The notes: generated by a model not told the origin, from the sequence alone. Shown: positions 51,466 through 64,000, counted from the first letter of the stretch. The stretch is 64,000 nt of DNA from Actinostola sp. cb2023 (GCA_033675265.1 JAUJYZ010000189.1:144672-208671), one strand, 5' to 3'. A program made the numbers and translations.

Positions 51466-52145
51466 ATGGCCAAAGCAACAAACTTTTTCATTTTGTTTAA
51501 TAGGGGAAAAAACAAATTACAAGCCCGCAGCGCTTGTTTACATTTTTGCCAACGAATTTCTCGCACGCTGATTGGTTAACTTTTGATTCTGTAAACTGAG
51601 ATGATAATCCCATGGGAAAGGCTTGCTGGCAAGCAAACAAACATCTCGAGGACATCTCCTTTCTTGAGCGAAATTTCCTTCGCCCGTTCTCTCCACAGTA
51701 CTAGGCTTATCTCCCCAATCAATTTCTCTCTTTTTCTTTTGATCAGGATAACGACATACAGTTACAATGCCTTCTATGCTTAAAATATTCCCTTTCAAAT
51801 GTATTAATCTGATGTTTTCTGTTGCACCTCGTACAATCTGTCCAATGGTGAAATTGGATATCTCCATTTTGAATTGGGTTGCGCACTCTTTTTATTTTTG
51901 TATCTGAATATGAGCACTTTGATATCATTCTCATACCCAAAGTCCCCCTTTTTCGCTTTATAACATTCCATCTCGTACATCTTCTTATTTCAAAACTTTC
52001 AAACATGGTCTCATCGAAACACACACCCCTGGTGGTTGATGATGGGTATCGATTGCATTGTCGCATACTAAACATGTATTCAATCGCGGTCGTAAGTTTT
52101 TCTTGCTGTTCAATCAACTTCTGCAAGAGATTTTCCATCTTTATT
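51466..52145 (-). other. Unrecognised open stretches, right copy
   Basis: Mirror of 48352-49020. The equivalent 198-codon frame is split here by the indel near 51945 into two shorter ORFs. Confidence 0.3.
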
Positions 52146-52617
52146 CAGTGGAACCCGGTTAATACGGACACCATCGGGACGAGACGCAGTGTCCGTATAA
52201 ACCGGGTTGGTCAATTTACGTCACTTACATTTTTAGCGGAAACAATGACTGCATGTCACTGGTGGTCTGTTTATTTTTAGTGGGGAAATTCTGAATGCAC
52301 GTAATTAGCGATCAGTTTACAAGTTGAACGTGAGATAGCACGAAAAGCACGTGATTTTAATTAATTAAAAAGCGACGACCGCTTTACACATTGTCGTTGT
52401 TTTGAGAAAATAAAGTGTCCGTATTAACCGGGTGGACTCTGTTTGAAAATGGGCATGTTGGGACAGGAAAGAGTGTCCGTTGTCAGCATTATCCAGTGTC
52501 CTTATTAAACAGGTATATTTTATAGACATTTGTATGAGTTTCGGCCGGGACAGAACAACATGTCCGTAATAACCGGGTGGCCGTATTAACCGGGTGTCCG
52601 TACGACCGGGTTCCAAT
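52146..52617. mobile_element. pogo-type MITE, right copy
   Basis: Mirror of 47883-48351, with the same termini and internal 'cccggttaatacggacac' units. Confidence 0.8.
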
Positions 52618-53190
52618 GTAGTGTTTATTATCACAGATTCAATGTCCATCTTAGTTAATTTCACTTTTCTTCTAAGGAATTCAAGTTCACTTGATTTTGC
52701 TATGTTCTGTTCAATTTGCGAGTACCTTTCAGTTTCACGGTGTTGATATGCGATTTCTCTGACTCTGAGTCCGAGTTGGTATGCGATTCTTTTGAACTTT
52801 CAGCTAGGTGTTTTTTGCGATAGCTTTTTTACTACCTGAAGTAAACAAACCCCTATTTCTTTAGTTCCTTTCTGATCTATTTTACTGTCATTTCTGCTAC
52901 GTCGAAGTTTTCTAGAGATTGTGTTGCGATTTGATTACCTTTGACGGTGTCCGGCATGTCTGCGAGTTGACGGCTAGAATTGCGATGAAATGCGAATGAA
53001 TTACGACTTGATCTTGACTGAAACTGAAAATTTGCTGCAGATCTGGCTCGAAGGACCATTATGTTATATCTAACGTTTATTCACTGAAAGATTTACGAGA
53101 ATTACAAGTTTTGCGAGGTGAAGATCCGAGATTATCGTTGTACACAGAAGAACATGAGGTCGTACACAAACATACCCTATAATATTAACT
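52618..53190 (-). pseudogene. Second BEL/Pao-like 5' fragment, right copy
   Basis: Mirror of 47309-47882. The gag-like frame (52877-53059) is identical in length to its partner. Confidence 0.5.
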
Positions 53191-55324
53191 CAACAAAATT
53201 GTCCAGGGGGTGGGGTGGGGTGGGGTGAGGGGGGGGGGGGGGTGTGCGTGGGGAGAGGATGTTTACACATTGAGTTTATGCTTATTAGGTCTTTTAGTCA
53301 ATCTCCCAGAACGTGATCGGGGCCTGAACACAGTATAAATGGATGCAAGTTATTTCTTATTTCTCTATCAGTGTCATTAGGAAAATAGTTGTGTTTCTGT
53401 GAAAGTTATGGCATCACTATATTTGCAGCAAACTTGATATCATTGCTGTGGTTTCGAAGATACCTTACGTATTTAAAGGCCCAGTTTTGACCTTGATGAG
53501 TGTATCACCAATGTCAATGTTAGTTGTCAACATTACTCTTTCAGTTTTCTTAACGCGGATTTCAGAATCAAGTCCACCTGTTTCAGAACTTCCTCTTACT
53601 AATATCTTGTCTTGAGACATGTGGGATTGAATTGAATTGTAGTGTTGGTATTTGCTCTAATTCTGTGAGGTTATACTCATTAAATGGGAACTCCAGCCAG
53701 AAAACAAACATACCTCAAATTAAATATCTTATTACTGTTACTCATTTTCTGGAGTATTTTGATCCAGCTCCTAGTAGTTTATGATAATTTTGATATCGTA
53801 ACATCGAAAACATATGAGTTTTGGATGCCATCTTGTGCAGACGCATAAAGCCAGTGGTATCTCGCGCGTGACGTCACCAGTGTTGTTTTTTTTTGCCGCG
53901 AAATATTGAAAAATCTTGTATGATACTAGTACAAAAGCCAGATAAAAGTGCCTCATTGTATGATCCCTGGGAGTCATAATGGTCGGAAGAAAACACGACC
54001 GGCCTTGTTCAAAGAGTATCTTGCACGTGGGAATTCAATCGATTTCTAAACGGAAAGTGCCATTGTAATGAACACACTTTGTTCCAAAAAACCTCCGATA
54101 AACTATTTTGTTGAGAAGATATTTGCTGTCAAAGTTCATTAATGTGTTTTTAAGCGATTTACACATAAATCATCAAGTAACTTTGAAACGAAGCAACGTA
54201 TCAAAAATCGGAGAGGTCTCCGAGTAATTCGGCGAACTTGCTTGATCTACATTCACATAACTGGCACCAAACCTGTTCTTGCTATCTACATCCACACCAG
54301 CTTGTATGGCACCAAACATATCCTCTTTTTAAAGACCTATATTCACATAGATGACATCTTTTTTATTGTAAGTTTTTGAGGACACACTATACACTTCTCT
54401 CAGTATCTGTGACAAAGTCACATGCGGGTCCCTTGTTGCCACCCCAAACAACCACAGACCCTGACTCAAAACCTTTCCTTTAATTATGGTAATCATTCAT
54501 CAGACTTAACTAAGCTTAATCTAAACTTAAACGCGAATTAAATTTTACGTGATAACGCAGAATTTCGAACTAAATGCCTTACATAAATTATTTAAATGAT
54601 GACTGAGTTAATTTAATTCTGAACTTTTCTAAACGATAACTTTAAAAATGACTTTTAGAAGGAATTTCGTTGTACGTTAATCTATTATTAAATAAATGAA
54701 TCAATTTCATACTGACGTGATAAATAACTGATTGTCTATGTACATGCAATACGTCTTACGAGTTCAGTTGAATTTTTCACTCCTTATGTTTTGTCCTCTT
54801 TTGGTGACGTGAAGTTCTTTGGAGCGTAATTACTTCGTCGTCTATCTTGGTCATTATGTTCCTTTTTTTTTTCCTCTGTACGTTACTTTAGTCTTGAGTA
54901 CCTTGTTACACAACTGTACAATGGCTTAAAGTTCACATATCTTCTCGTCGGCTGTACACTCGCTTGTACAAATCTTCAGTTAAGTATATGCGTCTTCTCG
55001 TGCCTTCTCTCGTCGGTTGTACTCGCGCTACAACTCTTTATCTTTTGATATCTGGATGGGTTCCAGACTTGAGTTAATCCTGGATGAGTTCCAGTTGCTG
55101 AATGACTTTGGATTCACTTCTTAAACACTTCAGTATCTCAGACTGTGTTCTTCAATGTACGTGGAGTGAACTGAACTGCGTGTAATAATGGGCGTATTTA
55201 TATTACAGAACACAAAGGAACATTGCAACACTCTACTTAAATAAATTCGTTACTATCTTCATAAGTTAAATTCCAACATACTAATCCAGTATTACTAGTA
55301 ACTTTGTGACAGTATCTTGACTCT
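53191..55324. other. Non-coding and LTR-like blocks, right copy
   Basis: Mirror of 45176-47308: poly-G tract at about 53209-53243, blocks without genes, then the LTR-like segment (about 54440-55285) on the minus strand. A g-to-a difference gives an uninterrupted T-run near 54866. Confidence 0.45.
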
Positions 55325-55615
55325 CAATCTGTTTTACTAAGTGGGACACCAGGTCACTGGGACACCTTCAATACTGTCCCAGGCCGACCCGGGACACCTC
55401 TATATACATTGTACATTGTACTTAGCACACTTGCATGTATATCTCAGTCTGTTTTACCAAGTGGAACACCGGGTCACTGGGACACCTAGCATACTGTCCC
55501 ACTGTCCCGGGCCGATCCGGGACACCTCTATATACATTGCACTTAGCACACTTACATGTACATGTATATCTCAGTCTGTTATACCAAGTGGGACACCGGG
55601 TCACTGGAACACCTA
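55325..55615 (-). repeat. About 120-bp tandem repeat, right copy
   Basis: Mirror of 44884-45175. Confidence 0.85.
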
Positions 55616-55702
55616 TCGTTCAAAGTTTTATTTAGCTGAAACTTCACTGAAATAGTCTCAAAGACCCATACAATCACTGGTAAAAAAAAATTCTGAAAAA
55701 CT

Positions 55703-56051
55703 CCAATGGGAAGTAATACATTTTTATGAATCTTTAGAGGTGTCAGTGACGTCACTTACTCAAACCAAACAATCATCACGGCTTCGCTCCATACATTTCT
55801 TCATGTTTAATGTTTTGAATTATTTTATTTCTATGAAGCTAAACGTTTGTGCGAAGGAGTTTTCTTTACATTATTTGTGCTTAGGATTGATTGTTTGACT
55901 AGTTTTCTTCAGTGCAGAGCTGTTATCTGAACAAACCGTTCATATATTTTGATCACAAAATACAAAGAAATGTATGGAGCTGAGTTTGGGTTGAGTAAGT
56001 GACGTCACTGACACCTCTAAAGATTCATAAAAATGTATTACTTCCCATTGG
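55703..56051. mobile_element. 'ccaatgggaagtaatac' MITE, right copy
   Basis: Mirror of 44447-44794, one base longer. Confidence 0.9.
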
Positions 56052-56275
56052 ATGTTTAGCTTCATAAGGCAGGTCTAGGTTGTGAAGACGTCCGTTTGCA
56101 CGAAGAAATTCCAAGCTCTTCTCGCCTTTTGCAGTTTGAAACCCTTCTGTCTGTGCACGCTTAAGCCCAAAATATCTCTGCTTTCTTTACTTCTTTGACT
56201 GATAGCACTGCTGCATGAACTCGAGACTCTGCTGTTTGTTTGCAGTTGTTCACGAAGCGTAGAACCCAACCAGTG
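56052..56275 (-). pseudogene. BEL/Pao integrase N-terminal region, right copy
   Basis: Mirror of 44224-44446, bounded by the 9-bp TSD at 56276-56284. Confidence 0.8.
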
Positions 56276-56284
56276 ACACAAACT

Positions 56285-59200
56285 GGGAGTAACTAACTGT
56301 CGTGGGTCGTGGGTCGTGGGTACCAAGTCGTGGGTCGTGGGTACCATGTCGTGGGTCGTGGGTACCATGTCGTGGGTCGTGGGTCGTGGGTACCGATTAT
56401 TATTATTTTGATAAACAGCAACGGACCATGAACGAAATATGCTCTTAGTATACACTTGATCTGTAAAAGATATAGTCAGTCAAAGTATAATCATGCCGTA
56501 TAATATACAACGAAAATATGATGATAAAAGGCCGATACTGCGTAGAAAACTTGTAAACGATGACATGATACATCCCAAAAGAGTGAAGATGCAACACAAA
56601 TCGGAAAACATCGGAATTGGAACACACTTGAGCCACTGGTTCGCGTTGGTTGTTTATACTATGTTTTGATGCTTCGCCGTGCTGATGGGGGTATCTTGTT
56701 TTTTTTAAATAAAGTATACAGATCATTTGATTACGCTTCTTTATTAAAATAACTGGATAAAACAAACAGATCAACCAAACAAAGTGCGTTCTGTTTTGAA
56801 TAACGTTGAATAACGCACTCGGCTCCGATTTGAAGGAATCGGACTCCGACCGTGTATTTAATGTCATTAACGTTTCCCACGTAACACTCGTATTTCGATT
56901 TTTAACTGTATAAAAAGTCACAGTGAACAGGGAATTATAATTATGAACTCTACATTTTCCGTAATGCTGGTATCGAGCCTCAAAAGCGAATGTATTTGGT
57001 TACGTGACATTTGACAATTTTTCAGATTTCAGATGCCAACGTTTTTTGAAATATCGCCCCGTGGGAAGGAGGATCGCCCCGTGGGGAGGAGGGCTTTTTC
57101 TTTGATGATCATATCACATGTACATGTTCTTTGAAATTAGCGATCAAAATATATTATATTTCAGTTCTTTTTTTATTATACAATATATTCACGTTAAAAA
57201 AATATATTCCAAAACACAATCAATAATGTTCCAACTATGTGATCGGAGGGGGACATGGGGGCTCGCGGTAGTATCAGTCGATTTTTTGTGCGATATTACG
57301 GTATTTTATATATATGGAGATGCGGTATTGCGGTATCGTCCTGGTCTGCGGTATTTCGCGATTTGTTGCTACGGTATACGGCTGAGATTCAAATTTCTTT
57401 AGCGTATTTCGGTATTCCGTTGGTTTCCAAAACATTCTATACTGTTGTTTCAAATTTCGATTTCAGATGCGGTATTACAGTATCAGCTACCCCCCAACGT
57501 CCCCCTCTGATCGATATCATTCAAAACTCAAAGTGTACATACGTATATATGGTCAAAAATTTATTTTGGAAATCGATTCTTTATGAAGTAAATAATGGGG
57601 TGGTGTAGTAGTTTCCTGGTTGTGAGTTATAGAGGTTTGAAATCTCAATATGCTAATTTGGTGACGTCAATTTGTCATAACTTATTTATATTTTTTCAAG
57701 TAGTGCTTTTTTTCTGAAATAGGAAAACATGTTTATAAACCCATTTCTGTAAACTGTGAAAAGATATTGCAAGTTTAGAAATGCCAATAATTTGCACAAA
57801 TTAAGGCGATTTTGTATAATAAATGAAGACTGAATTTACGTCATCTGATTTGCATATTGAGAATTCAAACCTCTGTAACTCACACGTGCGAAGCCCAAAC
57901 CAAGAAACTACTACACCACCCCATTATTTACTTCATAAAGAATCGATTTCCAAAAAAAAAAAATTTGGGCCTTATATACGTACACTTTAACATAACACTA
58001 TTTGCCTATTAAATTGCCACACCAGTTATGTTCCTCAGTAATTGTTTGTGGCTGTCAGAAAGATAGGGAATCAGATCATCTGGTATGTTAACTAGTCCTG
58101 GAATAAAAAACTGATGACAAGCAGTTACACAATTCGGGTTCAGATGAAAGTACACATTTGATACTTCGGCACTTTTTCGTACTTGTTTTTATCTGTGTGT
58201 CGTAGTATGAACGTTTATATCTCCACTGACAATTACTAAGTCTTGTGGTTCACAAGGGAACGGCTTCCCACCAGGCTTTAGATCTTCGCCGCAACCATAG
58301 CATACTTTTACTGCAGTATTGATTCCGACTCAGTGGGGGAGGGTGGGGAACAATGGTGCACTTACTCGGGCTAAAATGTATTAAAACACGTTTTTAATCG
58401 GTATTTTTTAGAGAAAATGTCACTTTATCACTGTGGTTTGCCTGTGTTGAGATGCAAGAGTATACGGCATTGTGAGAACTGAATGTAATGGCGCTGGTAT
58501 CAACTCGCAGTTCCGCGCACAGAAATTGAAAACATAATGAATCACGTGACTTTATTGCAGTATTGTAGTCTTTTCATCTGGACAACCTTTTTGAGAATGA
58601 CTGTATAATAATCGATGGTCGGGATAAAAATATAATGATATAATTTTTACGTTCCTGAGCATTAATGTGACGGAGACGTGACTCGTAACGCTACAAAAAT
58701 ACTGATAAATTCCGCGAAATTTGTATATTGTATATATTATTATTATTATGTAAATGTAAAAACAAATGTAGTCTTTTAATTATATAGCGCAATTCCTATG
58801 CGGATAGTCCGATTTCGAATGTCAAGACAGAACGCACTTTGTTTGGTTAGGTTGATCTGTTCTTTTCTCAGTTATTAAAAACAAAATTATCCAGTCATTT
58901 AAAGAAGCATAATCAGGTCAGTTTGACTGACTATATCTTTTACAGATCAAGTAATAAAGTTTATTAAAAAATTCTTGAATAGCAAATATATAAATATTTG
59001 AAAAACTCAAGCTTACAATAAATACAATATAATTATTTACAATAATCTTATGTAAAGTATTAATTACTTAATATTAATTAAGATATTGACATTAAAAATT
59101 ATGCGAATTAAGGTGATGCGTCCCATGATCTTATTGCAAAAGGGATAAAACTGTTTTGGAAACGTTTAGTGCGGCATTTCAGTGAAACGTGGAATGGTTC

Positions 59201-59477
59201 TTGGGTGTCTTAATGAATTAGATGTTCTCCACTGGAGGTGGCAGGATGTCATGAATTATATCATTATGTCGCATCACTGACTTATAAAAATAAAAAATAA
59301 AAAAAAGTGTATACTAAGAGCATATTTCGTTCATGGTCCTTTGCTGTTTATCAAAATAATAATAATCGGTACCCACGACCCACGACCCACGACATGGTAC
59401 CCACGACCCACGACTTGGTACTCACGACCCACGACTTGGTACCCACGACCCACGACCCACGACAGTTAGTTACTCCC
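56285..59477. mobile_element. 9-bp-TSD TIR element with minisatellite termini, right copy
   Basis: Mirror of 41028-44214 (3,193 versus 3,187 bases). TSD in this orientation is 'acacaaact' at 56276-56284 and 59478-59486. Contains the mirrored MITEs at about 57237-57515 and 57530-57975 and the zinc-knuckle remnant at about 58010-58300 (minus strand). Confidence 0.8.
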
Positions 59478-59486
59478 ACACAAACT

Positions 59487-59956
59487 AGGTGTTGGAAGTC
59501 TGAGAAGTTGCATGGGCTGAGGCGGAAATCTACCGATTCTTGTGTTGTGTGCATTCTAGCAGATTTAGTCACCTCTAGGTCTTTATTCTCAGTTTCGTGA
59601 TGGTTAGGTAAACGGATAGGCCATTCTGATTCATCGCACTTTAGCAATTCGGGGCCTTCTTTCCGAACTTTGCTGTCTATCAAGTGTGATGACTTCATTC
59701 CCCTTGTTGGAAGGTCTGTTGGGTTGTGCTCACCAGGAACGTGTCTCCACTGTTCAGGATGAGTTGTTGAGTGTATCTCGCTAATTCGGTTGCTGACAAA
59801 TGGCTTGAAGTTTCTACTCTGATTGCGTACCCAATACAGTACATTAGTCGAGTCTGTCCAGAAAACGATTGGTCCACAGATAAAGACTTGTTGATTGAGT
59901 TGGCTAGTCGAACTGAGATCACTGCACCCATTAGCTCAAGTCTAGGAATCGTCATT
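59487..59956 (-). pseudogene. BEL/Pao RNase H to linker, right copy
   Basis: Mirror of 40547-41018. A one-base deletion at about 59870 splits the frame (59351-59698 and 59695-59955), while the left copy is open. The surrounding residues are identical. Confidence 0.85.
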
Positions 59957-60264
59957 AGGCTGATTTAGCATCAGGACGGGAAACGTCGAAGAGGACGTGA
60001 CTTGCACGAGGGAGAATGGGTCGAGGACGGCTCGATGGCGTGACAATGTTTTGATTTAGCAAGGTCCGGACGTGTACGCGGACGTCATTCGTGAGCAAAG
60101 CAAAATGGCAGTGTTTTCTACTTGAGTTTTTTTTCATGTTATGGCTTCAAACGTTCACAGTTGACTTTCCTTTTCATTGTATGACTAATAGTTGGGTCAT
60201 GGCTGCCTGTCACGGTCTTCAGTCTGTAAGGGAAGCCCTTATTCTAAGTTTTTAGTTTTTACCA

Positions 60265-61287
60265 AAATACAATCGACGAAAACGAGTTTGCTCTACTTTA
60301 CGATACCAACAAGTCAAGAGAACTATTTCCTTATTGGAAATTTGCTTCTTGGAAGTTGGAATTCATGGATGACACCGAGTGTAGAACGGAACTGAGGTTT
60401 GCAAAGAACGATTTGCAAGACCTTTTACAAGCTCTTGATATTCCCGATAAAATCGTTTGCTCTCAGCGAACGATATGTAGTGGCATTGAAGGACTTTGCA
60501 TATTACTTAAACGACTAGCATATCCAGGTCGTTACACTGATCTTGTACCCAGATTTGGTAGAAATCCAACCGAGTTATGTATTATTTTCAACGAAGTTCT
60601 GGACCTGATTTTCGACATGCACGGCCATCGTCTTCATGATTGGAACCAGCCAATTTTAAACCAACAAAAACTTGAAGAATATGCCGATGCTGTTTATCAA
60701 CGAGGTGCCCCTCTAAATAATTGCTTTGGTTTTGTCGATGGGACCCTTCGCCCAGTGTCAAGACCCATGCATGGTCAACGTTTATTGTACAATGGGCACA
60801 AGAGGGTGCATGGTCTCAAATTTCAAAGTGTGGTGATACCGAACGGACTAATTGCCAATATGTGTGGTCCATATGAGGGAAGAAAACATGACAGTTCGAT
60901 GTTACACGAATCCAATTTGCTGACTGATCTAAGGCGTGTTGCCTGGACAAACGCAGGAGATCCCCTTTGCATTTATGGGGACCCTGCATATCCCTTAAAT
61001 GTCCACCTGCAAACTCCCTATAGAGGAGCAAATCTAACTGCTGACATGGGAAGATACAACAAAGCCATGAGTGAAGTCAGAGTGTCTGTTGAATGGCTTT
61101 TTGGTAATATCTCCAATTTTTTAAATTCATTGATTTCAAAAAGCAACTCAAGGTTGGCCTCAGTGCAGTTGGCAAGATGTATCTAGTGTGTGCATTACTG
61201 GAGAATGCCAGAATATGCCTTTATGGTAATATTGTATCCGAGTTCTTTGATGTAACCCCTCCAACATTACAGGAGTATTTCCAGTAA
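60265..61287 (+). pseudogene. PIF/Harbinger DDE transposase A, right copy
   Basis: Same protein as at 39215-40260. The frame is open to about 61118, where a missing T in the T-run (instead of the extra base of the left copy) leads to the false tail 'NSLISKSNSRLASVQ'. The proper C-terminus 'VGLSAVGKMYLVCALL' to 'PPTLQEYFQ' ends at TAA 61285-61287. D-D-E residues are intact, so apart from this run the gene may be functional. A preceding non-coding first exon or intron (ATG at 60199, donor-like GTAAGG at 60226) is possible but phases were not resolved. Confidence 0.9.
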
Positions 61288-61303
61288 ATTATGTGCTGGT
61301 AAC

Positions 61304-61615
61304 CAGGGATTGAACCCTGACCCTATCTAAGACAGTGACATCTTGAAAATTCATACCCTGTTCAAGGCAGATTGGTAAAAAGTGGACCCTATCTAAGATT
61401 CAAGGAAAATTCTATGGCCTATTTTAGACAGTTATTGACAACTCAGTGCTTAGTAAGTAATCAGTGTATTATTAATAATTAAGACACTTTTTTTTCAAAA
61501 ATCAAAATTTAATACCCTATCTAAGACAATTAGGGTGAAATGTAAAAAAAACATACCCTATCCGGCGGTACATACCCATATAGCAAATATATGGGAGTAC
61601 CCCCCCCCCCCCCTC
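61304..61615. repeat. Poly-C bounded 'accctatctaag' repeat, right copy
   Basis: Mirror of 38880-39205, including the T-arm-like 'ccagggattgaaccctg'. Confidence 0.6.
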
Positions 61616-62168
61616 CAGTGCAGCTAGTACTAGCTAGCACTAGTACTGCCAAAACATGTCAAAGAATCTCAAAGTTGTCGTTATTTTTTGTAATACTATT
61701 GATTAAGCTTCTGCTTTCAAGACCATTTGGATATACATTTATAACCTTATAATTTATCATTTTATACTCATTGTAAAGTGCTGCTGGACATTTCGGAAGC
61801 AGCGCTATTATTATTTATTATTATTTATTTAGTATATTTAATGAAAAATCATGAAGCAGTGAATCATCATTTCTTATTGCGTCACATCGCATAGCTAGGC
61901 TAACCAGTGAAGCAGTGATTTTTTTAACAATATTATTTATTTGTAGAACTGATATACAATATACAATAATATTAGTGTACATTTATACTACAGCTGTAAG
62001 TACAACCAATGATGTACAGTATTATTTAATTTGCTTATTGTATATAATATGCAATATATAAATATAATATATTTTTCATGAACATCATGCCAACGCCAAC
62101 ATTGGTTAATAAAACATTAATATTGATCCATACACCGAATAATTTATCTTGATATAAATAATGTATGT
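61616..62168. other. AT-rich spacer, right copy
   Basis: Mirror of 38337-38879. No gene. Confidence 0.5.
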
Positions 62169-62633
62169 ACCAAATGTATACGTTGTGGTTTAAAATGATC
62201 ATTGGTTAAATTTTTAAACCACAACATAAATATAAATACCAATTTAATTAATATCAATTATGATAAAATTAATTTAATTAATTGATCATACTAACCATAA
62301 TTTCACTTTTTATAATAATTTTTGAAATATTTTGACTTTTACCATAATTGATATTTATGAATATTATATTTATTACATTGGTGTATATACACCTGTTTTC
62401 AAAAACATTGTCCATTTACAAAATAGTAAATAGTAGAAAGGAATTAATTAGAGAAAACAAAAGAAATTCAATCATGCAGAAACTCTGGCTCATTGTTTCA
62501 CTAATTAATTCCTTTCTACTATCTACTATTTTGTAAACGGACAACGTTTTTGAAAACAGGTGTATGTTGTGGTTTATAAATTGAACCAAAGATCATTTTA
62601 CACCACAACATATCCATTTGGTACATATAATGA
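62169..62633. mobile_element. MITE with nested TACACC MITE, right copy
   Basis: Mirror of 37874-38336. The inner MITE is at about 62388-62566. Confidence 0.8.
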
Positions 62634-62670
62634 ATCAAAATTACAAAAAAAAGGATGACCTTACATGCAG

Positions 62671-63426
62671 TTAATCTTTTTTCTGGGAAATATGCTGCAT
62701 GAAAGTAAGCATTTGCTGCTGGAGCATCATGAATTGTTTGTTGTTGTTGTTGCTGCTGCTGTTGCTGCTGCTGTGTTTGCCTTAGCATTTGCTGCTGAAA
62801 CATTGCCATTTGATCTTGTGATTGTTTAGCTTGTATCTGTTGTTGCTCTCTTGCCATAATTATCTCCTCTCTCCTCTGTTGTAATTCTTCTTCCTTTATC
62901 TTCATGTCATTGCCTGCCTTTTCCCTCAACCATTCAATTGTGTCTGTTGCAGATCTTCTTTTTGTTTTTTCTTTACTAGGTGATTCATTATCATCATCAT
63001 TCTCATTTGTTGATGACCTCTTCCTTGTTTCCCCTAACCTTTCCATGGCCTTTTCCCTTATATCTTCAGCTTTCCTTTTCTCTTGAACACTGGCATCTCG
63101 TTTCGCTTCCTTCTCTTTCTCTGTATCTTCAGCTAATGCCTTCAGATCCTCCAGTAGGTTTTCAGCTTCGGTTGGGGCCTCCTCCACCTCCTCCACTTTC
63201 TTTCTTTTCTTGTGAATTTTTTGACTTCAATTTCTTTAATAAAATATTGTAACGGTCTCGAATCGACCTTGCAGATACATGAAGCTACTGTATGTATTTA
63301 GGTTTGTCAGCAACTTTAAGCCATGCACTGCCTCTCTCTCTACTCAAGTATTTATATGAAAACACTCCCTCCGCAGCCACCTCCTTTAACATCATGATGT
63401 CTTTCACATCTGTCCATGTCATAACT
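62671..63426 (-). pseudogene. Harbinger A Myb-like partner exon 2, right copy
   Basis: Mirror of 37073-37831. Here the open frame reads through the polyglutamine run (about 12 Gln) before an extra A shifts it. The left copy leaves the frame before the Gln run. The shared frameshift near 63277 shows that this error predates the duplication or is genuine in both copies. Confidence 0.75.
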
Positions 63427-63703
63427 CTACAGATAAATTGGAGTTAGTAATTAATTCAGTCACTGCGATTCTTTGTACTTAAACTAATTTGTGCTGAAAC
63501 AAAGGATATACATAATGTTTGTACTGTTTCATGGTAAAGGCTAAGTGTGAGAACTCACTCTACTAGTAATGTAAATAGTAGTAATTTATAATATGAGCAG
63601 TAATATGAGCTTAGATAAGCTTTAATACTGTGTCTGTGGTGATTGTTTTTTAGATTTGACATTTGATGTGCACTTTAGATTACGGATATTTCATAACCCT
63701 TAC

Positions 63704-63735
63704 TTTTTCGTCGTATTCTCGTCTTGAGTCGCCAT
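63704..63735 (-). CDS. Harbinger A Myb-like partner exon 1, right copy
   Basis: Mirror of 36767-36798 with the same start and GTAAGG donor. Confidence 0.7.
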
Positions 63736-64000
63736 CTAGAAGACCTAGAAAATCTACGGAAACATAAATTGAAAAAAAAAATCAACTTGAGCTTGAACTT
63801 TTAAAATGATGTCCAGATCGCACTTGAACCAAGTTTTCGCAATGTTCTAACATTTTTAGAACAACTTGTTACCTGAAACATGTTCGCAACAATCGAAAAA
63901 CAAATTGATTGAGGTCGCACTGTGATTAAACAAAATGTAAACATTATCGCATGACAGCTTGCACCGTAATCGTGATTTTTCTCACACTTCTTAAAACAAA

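Larger units (their letters stand above)
50247..64000. repeat. Right arm of giant inverted repeat (truncated by window)
   Basis: 13,754 bases, the reverse complement of 36502-50243. Differences are mostly homopolymer length changes (A-run at 46605/53888, C/G-run at 47257/53230, T-run at 39385/61120) plus isolated substitutions (for example g/c near 49908/50595). It still matches at the last base of the window. Confidence 0.97.
59957..64000. mobile_element. PIF/Harbinger A, right copy (cut by window edge)
   Basis: Starts with the same TIR 'aggctgatttagcatca' after TSD ATT (59954-59956, AAT on the other strand). One extra A in 'gggaaacgtcg' differs from the left copy. The final 0.8 kb and second TIR lie outside the window. 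Confidence 0.95.

Noticed and set aside
50247..64000. Counting right-arm genes as independent genes
   Set aside because: They are mirror copies of the left arm with identical TSDs, so they come from one duplication or fold-back.
36502..64000. Polinton/Maverick or viral terminal inverted repeat
   Set aside because: No polymerase B, packaging ATPase or capsid genes; arms contain only ordinary transposons and meet at a 3-nt axis rather than flanking a core.

Overview
This is a eukaryotic nuclear window, AT-rich and packed with transposable elements, with GT-AG introns and almost no single-copy coding sequence. The mix of elements is one I associate with marine invertebrates, most likely a cnidarian such as a stony coral or anemone: a tyrosine-recombinase (Ngaro/DIRS-type) retrotransposon, a Gypsy element with a CVDD reverse transcriptase, BEL/Pao, a CR1/L2-like LINE, PIF/Harbinger elements with Myb-like partner genes, pogo-type TIR elements and many foldback MITEs. 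That taxonomic call is inference; no marker gene proves it.

Layout. 1-9.49 kb: probable exons of one host gene (1179-1581, 1694-1809, 6639-6733, 7393-7530; the last encodes a SHOCT-like tail), with introns full of MITEs and a 2.8 kb foldback. 9.49-15.86 kb: a Ngaro-like element with its diagnostic split direct repeats (A1 - genes - B1 A2 B2), an intron-containing gag, RT, RNase H remnant, zinc ribbon and tyrosine recombinase. 16.5-29.0 kb: a decayed LINE split by a 2,977-bp PIF/Harbinger element (18146-21122, TSD AAA) and a 5,345-bp Gypsy element (21231-26575, TSD AAGAC). Removing both rejoins the LINE reading frame. The Gypsy has near-identical LTRs and a primer-binding site complementary to its own LTR, as in self-primed Tf1/sushi-type elements. 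29.0-30.2 kb: a pogo-type TIR element. 30.69-31.03 kb: a P-loop ATPase exon. 31.2-44.45 kb: a BEL/Pao element broken by a 5'-truncated LINE (TSD AGCTCAG), a 4,844-bp PIF/Harbinger (TSD AAT), a 3,187-bp TIR element with minisatellite termini (9-bp TSD) and a MITE.

The dominant structure is a giant near-perfect inverted repeat. Sequence 36502-50243 reappears in reverse complement at 50247-64000 and runs off the window edge. The axis is a hairpin with a 3-nt loop centred at 50245. Every element of the left arm, TSDs included, is mirrored on the right. The arms differ by small indels (mostly homopolymers) and a few substitutions. This is either a very young palindromic duplication or an assembly/read fold-back; the sequence alone cannot decide, and the pattern leans toward artefact or haplotype fold-back.

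The genes do not form a host pathway. They are mobile-element genes working within their own elements: gag packages RNA, RT/RNase H copies it, recombinase or integrase inserts it, and Harbinger transposase acts with its Myb-like partner. Most copies are broken by single stops or frameshifts. Target-site duplications allow the insertions to be ordered and original frames to be recognised.
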